Below are positions 23,961 to 32,706 of a stretch of 64,000 bases of DNA, piece by piece. The stretch is from UBA1450 sp964452355 (lineage in GTDB: Bacteria; Patescibacteriota; Microgenomatia; UBA1406; GWC2-37-13), in contig CAYVKV010000005.1 of NCBI GenBank assembly GCA_964452355.1, positions 1 to 64,000 of the forward strand. Reading direction: 5' to 3'. The notes under the pieces were generated by a model. That model saw only the letters and a program-made list of their open reading frames with translations, ran no database searches and had not been told where the DNA came from. The translations under genes were made by a program, and so were the position numbers. The number at the start of each line of letters is the position of its first letter. Position 1 is the first letter of the stretch.

Positions 23961-24209
23961 CTACTCATCCTTCCGAAACCGATCCTTCATTTTTTTGACA
24001 AGCAGTGAGATCAATGGAATACCTACTGATCCGAGAAATAATGCTCCTTTTGACTCAACTATTTCAGCAATCTTTCCTTCGATTTTTTGAGGAATTGAGC
24101 GTGCTGCATCATAAATCTTCCACAACACCGCAATCCCTACAATAAAGAAAATAATTCCCAATGAAAGCATCACAATGGAAAACACATAAAATAAATTTTG
24201 CAGATCCAT
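23961..24209 (-). CDS. Small membrane protein, second gene of a pair
   Basis: The ATG at 24209 is preceded by AAGGAG 7 nt upstream, one of the few clear Shine-Dalgarno sites in the backbone, as expected for a non-first gene. The product has 82 aa: one hydrophobic helix (about 6-30), an amphipathic linker containing AARSIPQKIEGKIAEIVES, a second hydrophobic stretch, and a basic tail. It follows the YtxH-like gene by 22 bp. No family recognised. Confidence 0.65.
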   Translation of the reverse strand: MDLQNLFYVFSIVMLSLGIIFFIVGIAVLWKIYDAARSIPQKIEGKIAEIVESKGALFLGSVGIPLISLLVKKMKDRFRKDE

Positions 24210-24231
24210 AATCAACTCCTTCAATTGGTAA

Positions 24232-24699
24232 TTATTTCTTTGCTGGTTTCTTTTTTTCTGCGAGATTTACCTTCTTCAGATCTTTCTTGCCTTCTTCTGA
24301 GATAAACTCCCATCGAGATTTAAGAAAGTCAGTAAGGTCAGTTAAACGATCTTTTGTGGCTTCTTTTTCTTCTTTCAAGCGACTCACAACGTCCGTGACC
24401 ACTTCCATGTATTTGCCTTTATCAATGTCAGGATATTTCTCTTTAAGCTTATCAAGGCGAATATTCAGCTCTTTTTGAGCGAGATCATACAACTTCTTTC
24501 CTTCTTTTGAAGCAGTTCCAAAAATTTCTTTTACAATTTCTTCCTTGCTCTTTGTTTTTAATGTGACGTGGAGTTGTTGCAATTTCTTTTTTGCAATCTC
24601 TCGATTTTCCTTTCCTGTTTTTGGGGTAAGAAAAAATGCTGCCGCTCCTCCAAGAAGTGCGCCAAGTGCGAGTACAATGCCGAATTTAGATTTTCCCAT
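24232..24699 (-). CDS. YtxH-like membrane-anchored helical protein
   Basis: The protein has 155 aa. An N-terminal transmembrane helix with glycine-rich core (FGIVLALGALLGGAAAFFLTPKTGKENR) is the YtxH signature: the TPKSG-like turn after the helix is visible as TPKTGK. The rest is a long Lys/Glu-rich helix. YtxH proteins are stress-linked in Firmicutes with unknown mechanism. It is first in a two-gene operon. A TATAAT box lies about 28 nt before the ATG, so this transcript has a short leader. Confidence 0.7.
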   Translation of the reverse strand: MGKSKFGIVLALGALLGGAAAFFLTPKTGKENREIAKKKLQQLHVTLKTKSKEEIVKEIFGTASKEGKKLYDLAQKELNIRLDKLKEKYPDIDKGKYMEVVTDVVSRLKEEKEATKDRLTDLTDFLKSRWEFISEEGKKDLKKVNLAEKKKPAKK

Positions 24700-24822
24700 A
24701 AATAGTTAGTAAATAATAATCATCTTCATTATACTGTATTTTCCCTCATTTATTCCGGTGTCAATCCTGAAAAGACGTAACGTCCCCCAAGCTCAATTAA
24801 TATAAATATAGTATAATAGAAC

Positions 24823-25395
24823 ATGGCAAAGCACCAACTTAAGCTTTACTTCACCGGTTCGATAGCAGCACCTCAAAGCAATCAAAAAAACTACCTGGAT
24901 ATCGTTCAATTGGTAAAAGATAATGGACATACGATCATTGCCGATCATATACTAAGCGTTTCTGAAAAAGAGGTGAGCCTCAAAACGCGTGAAGAACGGC
25001 TCACGTTTCATACACAAATTGAAGAATGGATTCACTCAAGCGATGCACTTATTGCAGAAACTTCATTTCCCAGCATTAGCGTTGGATATGAGATCTCCCT
25101 TGCCCTTCGCGTGGGCAAACCGGTACTCGTTCTCTATAAAGATGGCGAACCACCAAGTCTTTTAGCACATCATCGTGATGAAAAGCTCCTCTGTGAAAAA
25201 TATACTTCGCAAACACTACCCCATATTCTTGAGGATTTTATTGGGTATATTGATTCAAAAACCGATCTCAGATTTACCTTTTTTATCACCCCAAAAATCG
25301 CCTCGTTTCTGGATACAATCGCCAAAAAGGAAAAACTCCCCAAGTCGGTGTATCTCAGAAAGCTTATTGAAGATGATATGGCAAAACGAGCCTGA
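24823..25395 (+). CDS. Deoxyribosyltransferase-like domain fused to ribbon-helix-helix domain (paralog)
   Basis: The protein has 190 aa. The N-terminal 140 residues look like the nucleoside 2-deoxyribosyltransferase fold: LKLYFTGSIAAP, then SDALIAETSFPSISVGYEISLALRVGKPVLVLY, where the E of VGYEISLAL sits at the catalytic-Glu position of that family. The C-terminal 45 residues (RFTFFITPKIASFLDTIAKKEKLPKSVYLRKLIEDDM) read as a ribbon-helix-helix DNA-binding domain. It shares this layout with the gene at 3743. TATAAT (24812-24817) ends 5 nt before the ATG. Confidence 0.65.
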   Translation: MAKHQLKLYFTGSIAAPQSNQKNYLDIVQLVKDNGHTIIADHILSVSEKEVSLKTREERLTFHTQIEEWIHSSDALIAETSFPSISVGYEISLALRVGKPVLVLYKDGEPPSLLAHHRDEKLLCEKYTSQTLPHILEDFIGYIDSKTDLRFTFFITPKIASFLDTIAKKEKLPKSVYLRKLIEDDMAKRA

Positions 25396-25457
25396 GTATC
25401 ATTCTTTTCATCTTTCTGTCCTTGCCATCGCGTGCTAAAAGCAGTACAATATGCTCT

Positions 25458-26066
25458 ATGGTCAATCCATTTGTCAGACTCAGAAAAAGTATTGCAAATC
25501 TACCGGACAAAAAAAAATATATTGAGGTCATAACGGCTTCACTTTCCATTCCGGTGCTTCTTTCGGTGGTTCTCGTAAATTATCTGAGTATTCAAGATAA
25601 GAGATCAGGAGATACTCCAACACCGGTCGTTACGCAGGCACCTCAAGTCATTACCATTATCAAAGATTCTGTTGAAAGAAATAATACGCAAACTCCTCCA
25701 TCAGTTACGTCTCCTTCACCAACGCGAAAAGATGAGTGTATAAAAGAAATTGGACCCATTCGTATCAATTCCCCTCAAGAAAAAGAAACAGTTGTTGGAA
25801 ATCCTCTGGAAGTTGATGTCAGATATGATCAAGGTGATTACTGCTCAGTTGTCTGGAGTTATAGAATCAATAATGGCAACTGGAGCAATTTTATCGATGA
25901 CGATATTGTCATATACAACATGGATTCGGGAGAAAAAACGCTTGATCTTCAGGTAAAAAGCATTGTCTCAAGCGATAGCGAATCGCTCACCAGAACATTT
26001 ACTTACCAAAATAGTGATGCCGTAAGCACTCCCACGGTCACACTGACTCCAACAGGAACACCGTAA
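25458..26066 (+). CDS. Membrane-anchored protein with Thr/Pro linker
   Basis: The start is the ATG at 25458, 7 nt after TACAAT (25445-25450). The protein has 202 aa: a basic cytoplasmic N-terminus, a transmembrane helix (about 24-45), a Thr/Pro/Ser linker (about 50-92) and an Ig-like extracytoplasmic domain (about 95-185) with two cysteines. It ends in another Thr/Pro stretch (TPTVTLTPTGTP). The linker style matches the cohesin proteins at 35-45 kb. Function unknown. Confidence 0.65.
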   Translation: MVNPFVRLRKSIANLPDKKKYIEVITASLSIPVLLSVVLVNYLSIQDKRSGDTPTPVVTQAPQVITIIKDSVERNNTQTPPSVTSPSPTRKDECIKEIGPIRINSPQEKETVVGNPLEVDVRYDQGDYCSVVWSYRINNGNWSNFIDDDIVIYNMDSGEKTLDLQVKSIVSSDSESLTRTFTYQNSDAVSTPTVTLTPTGTP

Positions 26067-26119
26067 GATGTCTTAAGAGTTTAAACGAATAATGCTCTGC
26101 TCAAAATTCCATCAAGTCA

Positions 26120-27178
26120 TTAGAGAGTTGGGCTTTTGTCGAAATCAAAGTCTTTCTCAAAATCCAGTTCTTGATTTACCTCAGAATCCCTGCCGTTTTG
26201 AAATGAATCCATCTCGCTATTAAACTCTGATTCCATTTCACTCTTGACTGCATCTTCAATCGTTTTCTGGAAGGCTTTGTTTCCTACTGCTGAAACGATA
26301 CCGGTAATAATCATTGCGCCAATGATCCACCCCAATATCGAAACGATCCACATCCATGTCATTGAAGTTGGTTTTTTATCATCATATGCCGCCTTTGCAT
26401 GCTCATACAGTTTGAAAATATAGGCAAGACCAAACCAACTGATTGCAAAGCTTGATACAAGCGTAATCAGTACAAAAAATATCGCCGCCGATGGCTCTTC
26501 ACTTGGAAGTGCGCCGATAAGCATTTGTACGGCAAAAGAGAGGAGCCATAAAATGATGACACGTCCGATGACTGCACCAAAATTTTGACTTACCACGCCG
26601 ATACTCATTTTTATCGCTTCCATCCCCTTTTTATTGTCCAACACCACTGAATACATTGTAAACATCAAAAATATTGAGATGATTAATGCGGGGATAACAA
26701 AAACAAATAAGCTGCCAAAAACGAGAAGAAAGGTGATTGCACTAACCACAATTAATGGCACGATGTATGAGAATCCTTTCTTAAAGTATGTAATAACTGA
26801 TGCATCTTCGGTTGGATCTTTGAGGAGAATCAACATCCCCGCTTGAAGTGCTGTGCCAACGGCAATCGATGCAAACATCCAGATCACCAATATTGACACC
26901 GTTATTCCGACAAATCCTGGTTTTGACAATGCTTCAGTCATAACCTCAGGATTTGAAAATGAAGACATGTTCATTGCTCCAAAACCGAATATTAAAAGAA
27001 TTCCCACAATAAACAAAACAAAATATACCGCAGTCGAAAACAATCCGAGAAATAACAACTTGAGTGCTTTTTTTGTAAGAAGCTGCCAAGATTCTACGAT
27101 TAATTGTTTAATCGAAGGGAATTGATTTATTAATGCGGGAGAAGAGGTTGATATTTCGAGCTCAGATTTTTGATCCAT
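26120..27178 (-). CDS. Polytopic membrane protein, glycerophosphodiesterase-membrane-domain-like
   Basis: The protein has 352 aa. About six hydrophobic helices between residues 40 and 300 are followed by an acidic cytoplasmic tail rich in Glu, Asp, Ser and Phe. The helix pattern, with an early SWQLLTKKALKLLFLGL helix, resembles the membrane domain family DUF975/GPDPase_memb, but no catalytic residues are seen. Its role is unknown. TATAAT lies 9 nt before the ATG. Confidence 0.6.
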   Translation of the reverse strand: MDQKSELEISTSSPALINQFPSIKQLIVESWQLLTKKALKLLFLGLFSTAVYFVLFIVGILLIFGFGAMNMSSFSNPEVMTEALSKPGFVGITVSILVIWMFASIAVGTALQAGMLILLKDPTEDASVITYFKKGFSYIVPLIVVSAITFLLVFGSLFVFVIPALIISIFLMFTMYSVVLDNKKGMEAIKMSIGVVSQNFGAVIGRVIILWLLSFAVQMLIGALPSEEPSAAIFFVLITLVSSFAISWFGLAYIFKLYEHAKAAYDDKKPTSMTWMWIVSILGWIIGAMIITGIVSAVGNKAFQKTIEDAVKSEMESEFNSEMDSFQNGRDSEVNQELDFEKDFDFDKSPTL

Positions 27179-27235
27179 ATAGCAAGGATTATATCAAAAC
27201 GTCCTATTCTATTCAACTAAAGACGCTTGGTAAAT

Positions 27236-27721
27236 TTATAACTGCTCCGTATCTGCATTAATGTCCTGCATCTCTTGATCAAGATCAGGGATTTCTATCT
27301 GATCAAGCTCTGCATCTTCCTCAGTCGCAGGCTCCGTAACTACGGGACTTACCGCAACGGTTGGCGCCACTATTTTACTTGCCTTGTCGGAAGTTGTTGA
27401 AGTAAATTGTTTATAGAAAAATAATCCAACCAAACTCAAAAGAACGACCACTAAAACAAATATAAAAATGTACAAAAGCTTGTTTGACTTTGTTTCGGTA
27501 TATCCAAAATTATCTCCTGATGCGGGCGTTGAAGCACTTGTTTGATCAGGAACAACGGGCGCTTCCGGTGAAACTGGAGCAGGACTTGGAATTACTTGTG
27601 CAATAGCCTCTGGTACAACTACCGGACCGCCAGAGAGATCGGGTGATACGACTTGCGGTGCATCAACTTTTGGTGCTTCAACATCTTTATTTACGGGTTT
27701 TTCAGTATTTAATGGGTCCAT
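27236..27721 (-). CDS. Membrane protein with Pro/Val-rich N-terminus
   Basis: The protein has 161 aa. The first 75 residues are low-complexity Pro/Val/Ala-rich, followed by a transmembrane helix (about 80-103, KLLYIFIFVLVVVLLSLVGLFFY) and an acidic tail (DAELDQIEIPDLDQEMQDIN). It lies 20 bp after the secreted coiled-coil gene on the same strand and probably shares its transcript. No Shine-Dalgarno is visible. No family recognised. Confidence 0.6.
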   Translation of the reverse strand: MDPLNTEKPVNKDVEAPKVDAPQVVSPDLSGGPVVVPEAIAQVIPSPAPVSPEAPVVPDQTSASTPASGDNFGYTETKSNKLLYIFIFVLVVVLLSLVGLFFYKQFTSTTSDKASKIVAPTVAVSPVVTEPATEEDAELDQIEIPDLDQEMQDINADTEQL

Positions 27722-27741
27722 GATGAGGGGTGATTTGGTAA

Positions 27742-28473
27742 TTAATTGGTAATAGCAAGTGCTTGTGCAGCTTCTTGAGTCGCATCTCGAGCGACTTTGA
27801 CTGATGCAATGGCAACTTCCATGTCTGTGCGGAATTGGCTAACGGTTGCTTCGACGACCGTTTTGAGTTCGCCATCATCTCCAAGCTCAATCACATATGA
27901 ATTTCCACTTTGGGTCACGACTGCTGCCTCTGCGGTCGTAACGGCAGCACGCGCTGATGCGATGGCAGTTTCCACCTCGCTTGAATCTCCTTCAGCCCTA
28001 TTTAAAAGCTTTTCTTCCATTTTGTCAATAATTGCTGAAATTCTTTCAAGGTGACCAAGAAGTCGATCGGTAATGCGCTGATTTCTTTCTGCAAGTCGAG
28101 TATCTACCCGCTCAACAATCATTGCCTTTTTCTCATCTTTGATTGATTCAAGTTTTGCTTGAAACTCTTCTCGCTTTGTTTCCATTGCGGTTTTTGCCTC
28201 TTCTCGTTTGGCTTCAATCTCTGCTTTCAAGTCTTCTCGTTTTTGTTTCGCTTCCTCCATGCGTGCTTCTCTTTCTTGTTTTTTTTCTTCCATTTTCGCT
28301 TCACGTTCTGCCTTTCGCTCTTCAGCAGTCACTTTTTTGCCACTGGTACTTTCTGTTTCCATCGTGGTTTCTACCTCAACAGAATCGTCTTCGTCTTCTG
28401 CAAAAGTTGCTGGTACTACAGCAAAAGATATAAGTAACAGGAAGATTAGTATCATCGGTAATTTTTTTTCCAT
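27742..28473 (-). CDS. Secreted charged coiled-coil protein
   Basis: The start is the ATG at 28473, 6 nt after a TTGACA-N17-TACAGT promoter; 243 aa. A signal peptide covers about 1-25 (MEKKLPMILIFLLLISFAVVPATFA). An acidic segment and a long charged helix follow (about 45-130, EERKAEREAKMEEKKQ), then a second helical region with Ala-rich stretches. It should sit outside the membrane, possibly as a spacer or structural filament. No family recognised. Confidence 0.7.
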   Translation of the reverse strand: MEKKLPMILIFLLLISFAVVPATFAEDEDDSVEVETTMETESTSGKKVTAEERKAEREAKMEEKKQEREARMEEAKQKREDLKAEIEAKREEAKTAMETKREEFQAKLESIKDEKKAMIVERVDTRLAERNQRITDRLLGHLERISAIIDKMEEKLLNRAEGDSSEVETAIASARAAVTTAEAAVVTQSGNSYVIELGDDGELKTVVEATVSQFRTDMEVAIASVKVARDATQEAAQALAITN

Positions 28474-28479
28474 ACATTT

Positions 28480-28508
28480 ACTGTAGTACAAAAATGAGGA
28501 TGTGTCAA
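28480..28508 (-). promoter_or_regulatory. Promoter TTGACA-N17-TACAGT, leaderless
   Basis: On the minus strand, TTGACA (28508-28503) and TACAGT (28485-28480) are 17 bp apart, and the ATG at 28473 begins 6 nt later. It is one of the cleanest examples of the leaderless promoter pattern. Confidence 0.65.
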
Positions 28509-28581
28509 TTGTGAAGATCTAATATATATGGAAAATTCTCAAATCAACTTGAAATATAAATACCCTATAGTATAATTGCGT

Positions 28582-29613
28582 ATGCCACCAAATCGAAATG
28601 AAAATAGATTTAATATCGCAGATTTTGCGCTTCATGGATTGGATCGCAAACGATCAGAAACTATGACTCGTGCAAATGATTTGGGACTAACCCCTCCAGT
28701 TGATTGGATGCCCAATAGGTTCGATGATGCTGTTTTGGGTCTTGTTGCATCAGATCCATATCAGTCTTCCATCGAAGTCGCTGCACTTATTCAAGAACAT
28801 GTTCGGGACAAAGTAAGACGAGTGAGAAAACGACAAGTGGAAGGACTCGTAGTGCCAAAAACGGGCATAGATAACTATTTCTCCGTAATGAGTGGAAAAA
28901 TTCCTGGAGTTTCAAGAACTGATCAAACTATTGGATCTGCACAGGAGCGACATTTTCCTGAAATACGATTCGCTTATGAACTTCTAGAAACACTTAATCC
29001 ACATACAAGAAAATTCATGCTCGGATCTCACAAAACTGATTGGCAAACTATGATTGCGCGCTCGATAGTAGATGCGCCCCTTATTGGTGATGTAGAATAT
29101 GATTTTAACACTGCACCGGCAAGAACAGTTGGGTTAATGACCCTTGATTTAACAGAAAAATTTCCTCATATTCTTCAGGAAGAATTATTAGATTGGTCAC
29201 TGGATTATGGAAATTACGAAAATATGGATCAATGGATAGAGTTAATAAAACAAAATAAATTGACCAATGTTCCACCAAATCTATATCATGAGTTACGAAG
29301 AAGCTACGCGAAAACAGTTTCTGAGCTGTGGCTCAGGCGTTCTCAAGAACATGTTGGGAATGACCATGTATTTGCATCGACGCAACTTGACCATGTTCAA
29401 GAAACACTCTGGCACTATGTACTCGGATCATTTTCTGAAGGCACTTCTGCTCGAACACACTTGCAAGGAGCGGGTATGGCAAATATATATACTTCGAAAA
29501 TTTCAGACTTTCCACAACCCTCCCTTGGATCTTTTTGTGTTTATACTGCAACAGGTACACTTCCAGATTTTTATGACAAAATCGACTCTTTCTATGGGGC
29601 GATGGATCCTTAA
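28582..29613 (+). CDS. Hypothetical protein (343 aa)
   Basis: The ATG at 28582 lies 5 nt after TATAAT (28571-28576). The product is soluble, with no signal, membrane helix or low-complexity region. It contains aromatic motifs such as DWQTMIARSIVDAPLIGDVEYDF and LLDWSLDYGNYENMDQW but no motif I recognise. It stands alone between a secreted coiled-coil gene and a hydrolase gene. Function unknown. Confidence 0.6.
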   Translation: MPPNRNENRFNIADFALHGLDRKRSETMTRANDLGLTPPVDWMPNRFDDAVLGLVASDPYQSSIEVAALIQEHVRDKVRRVRKRQVEGLVVPKTGIDNYFSVMSGKIPGVSRTDQTIGSAQERHFPEIRFAYELLETLNPHTRKFMLGSHKTDWQTMIARSIVDAPLIGDVEYDFNTAPARTVGLMTLDLTEKFPHILQEELLDWSLDYGNYENMDQWIELIKQNKLTNVPPNLYHELRRSYAKTVSELWLRRSQEHVGNDHVFASTQLDHVQETLWHYVLGSFSEGTSARTHLQGAGMANIYTSKISDFPQPSLGSFCVYTATGTLPDFYDKIDSFYGAMDP

Positions 29614-29771
29614 TAAATTTTTCCTACATCATCTGAGGTCGTGCACTAGCCTTCATGAATGCATAGATCATACCTAGAAGCTGTGAGAAAAGCAGATGGG
29701 TTTGCGCCATCATTACCCTTCGGGTAAATTTTCTACTGTCTGTATAAATCGTATTGTTATAATAATTGTTC
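29614..29771. other. Short intergenic region with small hairpin
   Basis: The 158 bp after the hypothetical gene has a small TACCC/GGGTA hairpin around 29715-29726 followed by AATTTTC, which could be a weak terminator. TATAAT (29758-29763) serves the next gene. Nothing else is seen. Confidence 0.4.
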
Positions 29772-30851
29772 ATGTCTAACGTTCATCAAATAATTTCACG
29801 CGCTTATTCGACTCTATTCAATACCAAATTGGTGTTTGTTGTCTTGGTTTTGATCGTTTTAAGTATTTTTTTTTATGACCCTCAATTCTTTCAAAGCATA
29901 AGTGAATCATTAAAGATTGATTCATTGAAAGGACAACTAACACTAACTCCTACCCCCTATCCCAATCAAGACGTCACCATCCCGGCACTTCGAAAAAGAA
30001 CCTATTCCAGCTCACTCAATGATCGTACTTTGTATGTTGAAAAAAATACGTATAATTTTTATCTCACCAGCTACGACTCAGACGGACTTACCATCAATGG
30101 ACTGCTCACGATCCCCAATGGTGATAAACCGATAAACGGCTGGCCGGCGATTGTTTTTGTCCATGGATATATTCCTCCTACCTTGTATAAGACAACGGAA
30201 AAATACGGCGATTATATTGATTATTTGGCGCGAAATGGATTTGTCGTATTTAAGATTGATCTTCGCGGACATGGTGATTCGGAAGGGACCCCATCGGGCG
30301 CTTATTTTTCCGCAGACTATATCATCGATACGCTCAATGCATATGCGGCTTTGCAACAATCAGATTTTGTGAATCCAAACGCAGTTGGACTATGGGGACA
30401 TAGTATGGCGGGAAATGTACTGCTTCGATCGTTTGTAGTAAAACCCGAGATCCCGGCAGTTGTGATCTGGGCAGGAGCGGTGTTTAGCTACACTGATCGA
30501 GAGAAGTATGGGATTTCGGACAATAGTTATCGACCACCTGCTGATATCACCAGACGCGCGGGAGGACGACTGAGACTCGGAGACGTTGATAAAAAGAGCA
30601 TCTTTTGGCAGGAGTTTGTCCCCACAAACTACCTTTCAGATCTGAAAGGAGCAATCCAGCTCAATCATGCAATAAATGATGATGTGGTAAATATCGGATA
30701 CAGTCGAGATTTGAACGCATTATTAGACGAGACGAACGTCACCCACGAACTCAATGAATACCCAGGTGGGGGCCACAATATTTCAGGAGTAAATTTTGTA
30801 TCGGCAATGGAAAACACGGTGGAGTTTTTTGAGAACTATTTGGATAAGTAA
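29772..30851 (+). CDS. Membrane-anchored alpha/beta hydrolase
   Basis: The protein has 359 aa from the ATG at 29772, 8 nt after TATAAT. An N-terminal membrane helix (about 15-32) leads to an extracytoplasmic alpha/beta-hydrolase fold of the prolyl-oligopeptidase/dienelactone type: oxyanion region IVFVHGYIPP, RGHGDSEG, nucleophile elbow GHSMAG (Ser at about 211), Asp in NHAINDDVVN and His in YPGGGHNISG. The catalytic triad is complete. The substrate, an ester or peptide at the cell surface, is unknown. Confidence 0.85.
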   Translation: MSNVHQIISRAYSTLFNTKLVFVVLVLIVLSIFFYDPQFFQSISESLKIDSLKGQLTLTPTPYPNQDVTIPALRKRTYSSSLNDRTLYVEKNTYNFYLTSYDSDGLTINGLLTIPNGDKPINGWPAIVFVHGYIPPTLYKTTEKYGDYIDYLARNGFVVFKIDLRGHGDSEGTPSGAYFSADYIIDTLNAYAALQQSDFVNPNAVGLWGHSMAGNVLLRSFVVKPEIPAVVIWAGAVFSYTDREKYGISDNSYRPPADITRRAGGRLRLGDVDKKSIFWQEFVPTNYLSDLKGAIQLNHAINDDVVNIGYSRDLNALLDETNVTHELNEYPGGGHNISGVNFVSAMENTVEFFENYLDK

Positions 30852-30892
30852 TCTACCCTTTGAGCTTTAATTACCCTGTTATAATATTCACT

Positions 30893-31993
30893 ATGAATCT
30901 CTCTATTGGTATCGTCGGCCTCCCAAACGTCGGCAAGTCAACCCTATTCAACGCACTTCTCAAGAAGACAGTGGCTGATGCCGCAAACTATCCCTTTTGT
31001 ACGATTGAGCCCAATGTCGGTGTCGTGGAGGTCCCTGACGATCGCCTTCCGGTCCTTGCCAAAATAGTAAATACACAGAAGATCGTTCCTGCAGTCGTAG
31101 AATTTTATGATATTGCAGGCCTCGTAAAAGGCGCCTCGACCGGTGAAGGTTTGGGAAACAAGTTCCTTTCCCATATCCGGGAAGTTGCCGCAATCGCGCA
31201 TGTCGTGCGTCTTTTTGAAAATGGAGATATCATTCACGTCCAAGATACCGTGGACGCACTCCGAGATATTCAAACAATTGAAACTGAGCTTATTTTCGCA
31301 GATCTTGCTACTCTTTTTAAACAGAAAGAGCCCAAAGGTAAATTTAGCAAAGAAGAAGGAATTCGATTTGATGCAATCGTCAAACTCAAAAACCATTTGA
31401 ATGAAGGGAACTCTGCAAGAACATTGCGCCTTACTGACGATGAAGTAATCCAAGCGAAAGACCTGCATCTTTTGACCATGAAGCCGGAAATATTTGTGTT
31501 CAATGTGTCTGAAGATCAACTATCCAAACAAGATGAACTCAAAGCAAAAATCGATACTATTTTGAAGGATCTTACGCACTTTAACGAGAAGCCATCTATG
31601 CTTTTTCTCAATGCCAAACTCGAAAATGATGTTCTTGCGTTTGAAGAAACAGATCAAAAGGAATACCTGAATCAATACCATCTTGAAGAGACCGGCCTCA
31701 ATCGCTTGATCAAAACGGCATATGAGACACTGGGTCTCATGTCGTTTCTCACGGGAGGTGAGCTTGAAGCGCGCGCATGGACCATCCCCATAAATACTCT
31801 TGCACCCCAAGCAGCAGGAACGATTCACACCGATTTTGAGAAGAAATTTATCAAAGCAGACATTGTCCAGTTTGAAAATTTTGTGAAACTCGGTGGCTGG
31901 GTTAAGGCTCGAGAACAAGGCAAAGTTCAGATTGTCGGACGAGATTACGTCATGAAAGACGGTGATGTCGTGGAGTTTAAGATTGGGGCGTGA
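30893..31993 (+). CDS. ychF: Redox-regulated ATPase YchF
   Basis: The protein has 366 aa, the usual length, from the ATG at 30893, 7 nt after TATAAT (30880-30885). It shows the Obg-type G1 loop GLPNVGKST (9-17), the switch NYPFCTIEPNVGVV, G3 DIAGLVKGAS and the NxxE variant of G4 typical of YchF (LNAKLENDV, ATP rather than GTP use). A C-terminal TGS domain ends in YVMKDGDVVEFK. It binds ribosomes and affects translation fidelity and stress. It is one of the most conserved genes of the window. Confidence 0.95.
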   Translation: MNLSIGIVGLPNVGKSTLFNALLKKTVADAANYPFCTIEPNVGVVEVPDDRLPVLAKIVNTQKIVPAVVEFYDIAGLVKGASTGEGLGNKFLSHIREVAAIAHVVRLFENGDIIHVQDTVDALRDIQTIETELIFADLATLFKQKEPKGKFSKEEGIRFDAIVKLKNHLNEGNSARTLRLTDDEVIQAKDLHLLTMKPEIFVFNVSEDQLSKQDELKAKIDTILKDLTHFNEKPSMLFLNAKLENDVLAFEETDQKEYLNQYHLEETGLNRLIKTAYETLGLMSFLTGGELEARAWTIPINTLAPQAAGTIHTDFEKKFIKADIVQFENFVKLGGWVKAREQGKVQIVGRDYVMKDGDVVEFKIGA

Positions 31994-32002
31994 TTTGCGA
32001 TT

Positions 32003-32653
32003 CTAAATAGTTGTGAACATATCTAAGGGGGGCTCTCTAACTTCATATTCAGTTAAGTCTAAAAAGCCCGCCTTCTCACTTGAATTAAGTAAATCTACCC
32101 CTGAAAACAAAGCTATGATACATCGGTCACCCCTCTCAAGTTTGAGAAATCTAAGATCATTTTCAGTAAAATCATTAAACTTGTGTTCCATTGCTTTTTG
32201 ACCTGTCCAAGTACTCATTGCTGCCCCAACTACTCCCAATTCTGCAATATTATTAATATATTGAGAATAATTTATAGACCACGGATACCAACAGCCTAAA
32301 ATGCCAGATACCGGAGACTTTGCATGATAATAATCAATGGCCCAGTCAAGGAACTCCCCACCGTATAAATCTGGATGAGGAGATTTTTTTTGCTTTGATT
32401 GTGTTCGAAGGTTGAAGCTTAATACTGCTTTATCTGCCAACCAGCGTCTTTGACAACTCAGCTTGAAATATCCATCCATTGTTCTTGCATCTTCTATAGC
32501 AATAATGTCATCCATTACGACAATATCGAGGTTTCTCCCCGATTCAGATTGGATTCTTCTGCGCGCCTTTCCGGATTGACCTAACAACTTAACTTCCGAT
32601 GTTAAATCAAATCCATATTTACCTGGAACATATGGATATTCTTCTTTTCCCAT
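32003..32653 (-). CDS. Hypothetical protein (216 aa)
   Basis: TATAAT ends 5 nt before this ATG, in a 53-bp bidirectional promoter region shared with the glycosyltransferase gene at 32707. The product is soluble, aromatic-rich (CWYPWSINYSQYIN, LDWAIDYYHAKSP) and has no recognised motif. It is convergent with ychF, 9 bp away. Function unknown. Confidence 0.6.
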   Translation of the reverse strand: MGKEEYPYVPGKYGFDLTSEVKLLGQSGKARRRIQSESGRNLDIVVMDDIIAIEDARTMDGYFKLSCQRRWLADKAVLSFNLRTQSKQKKSPHPDLYGGEFLDWAIDYYHAKSPVSGILGCWYPWSINYSQYINNIAELGVVGAAMSTWTGQKAMEHKFNDFTENDLRFLKLERGDRCIIALFSGVDLLNSSEKAGFLDLTEYEVREPPLDMFTTI

Positions 32654-32706
32654 CCCCTATTATACTATAGGTTGTTTATGATTTCATTCATCTGTATAAT
32701 AAACCA

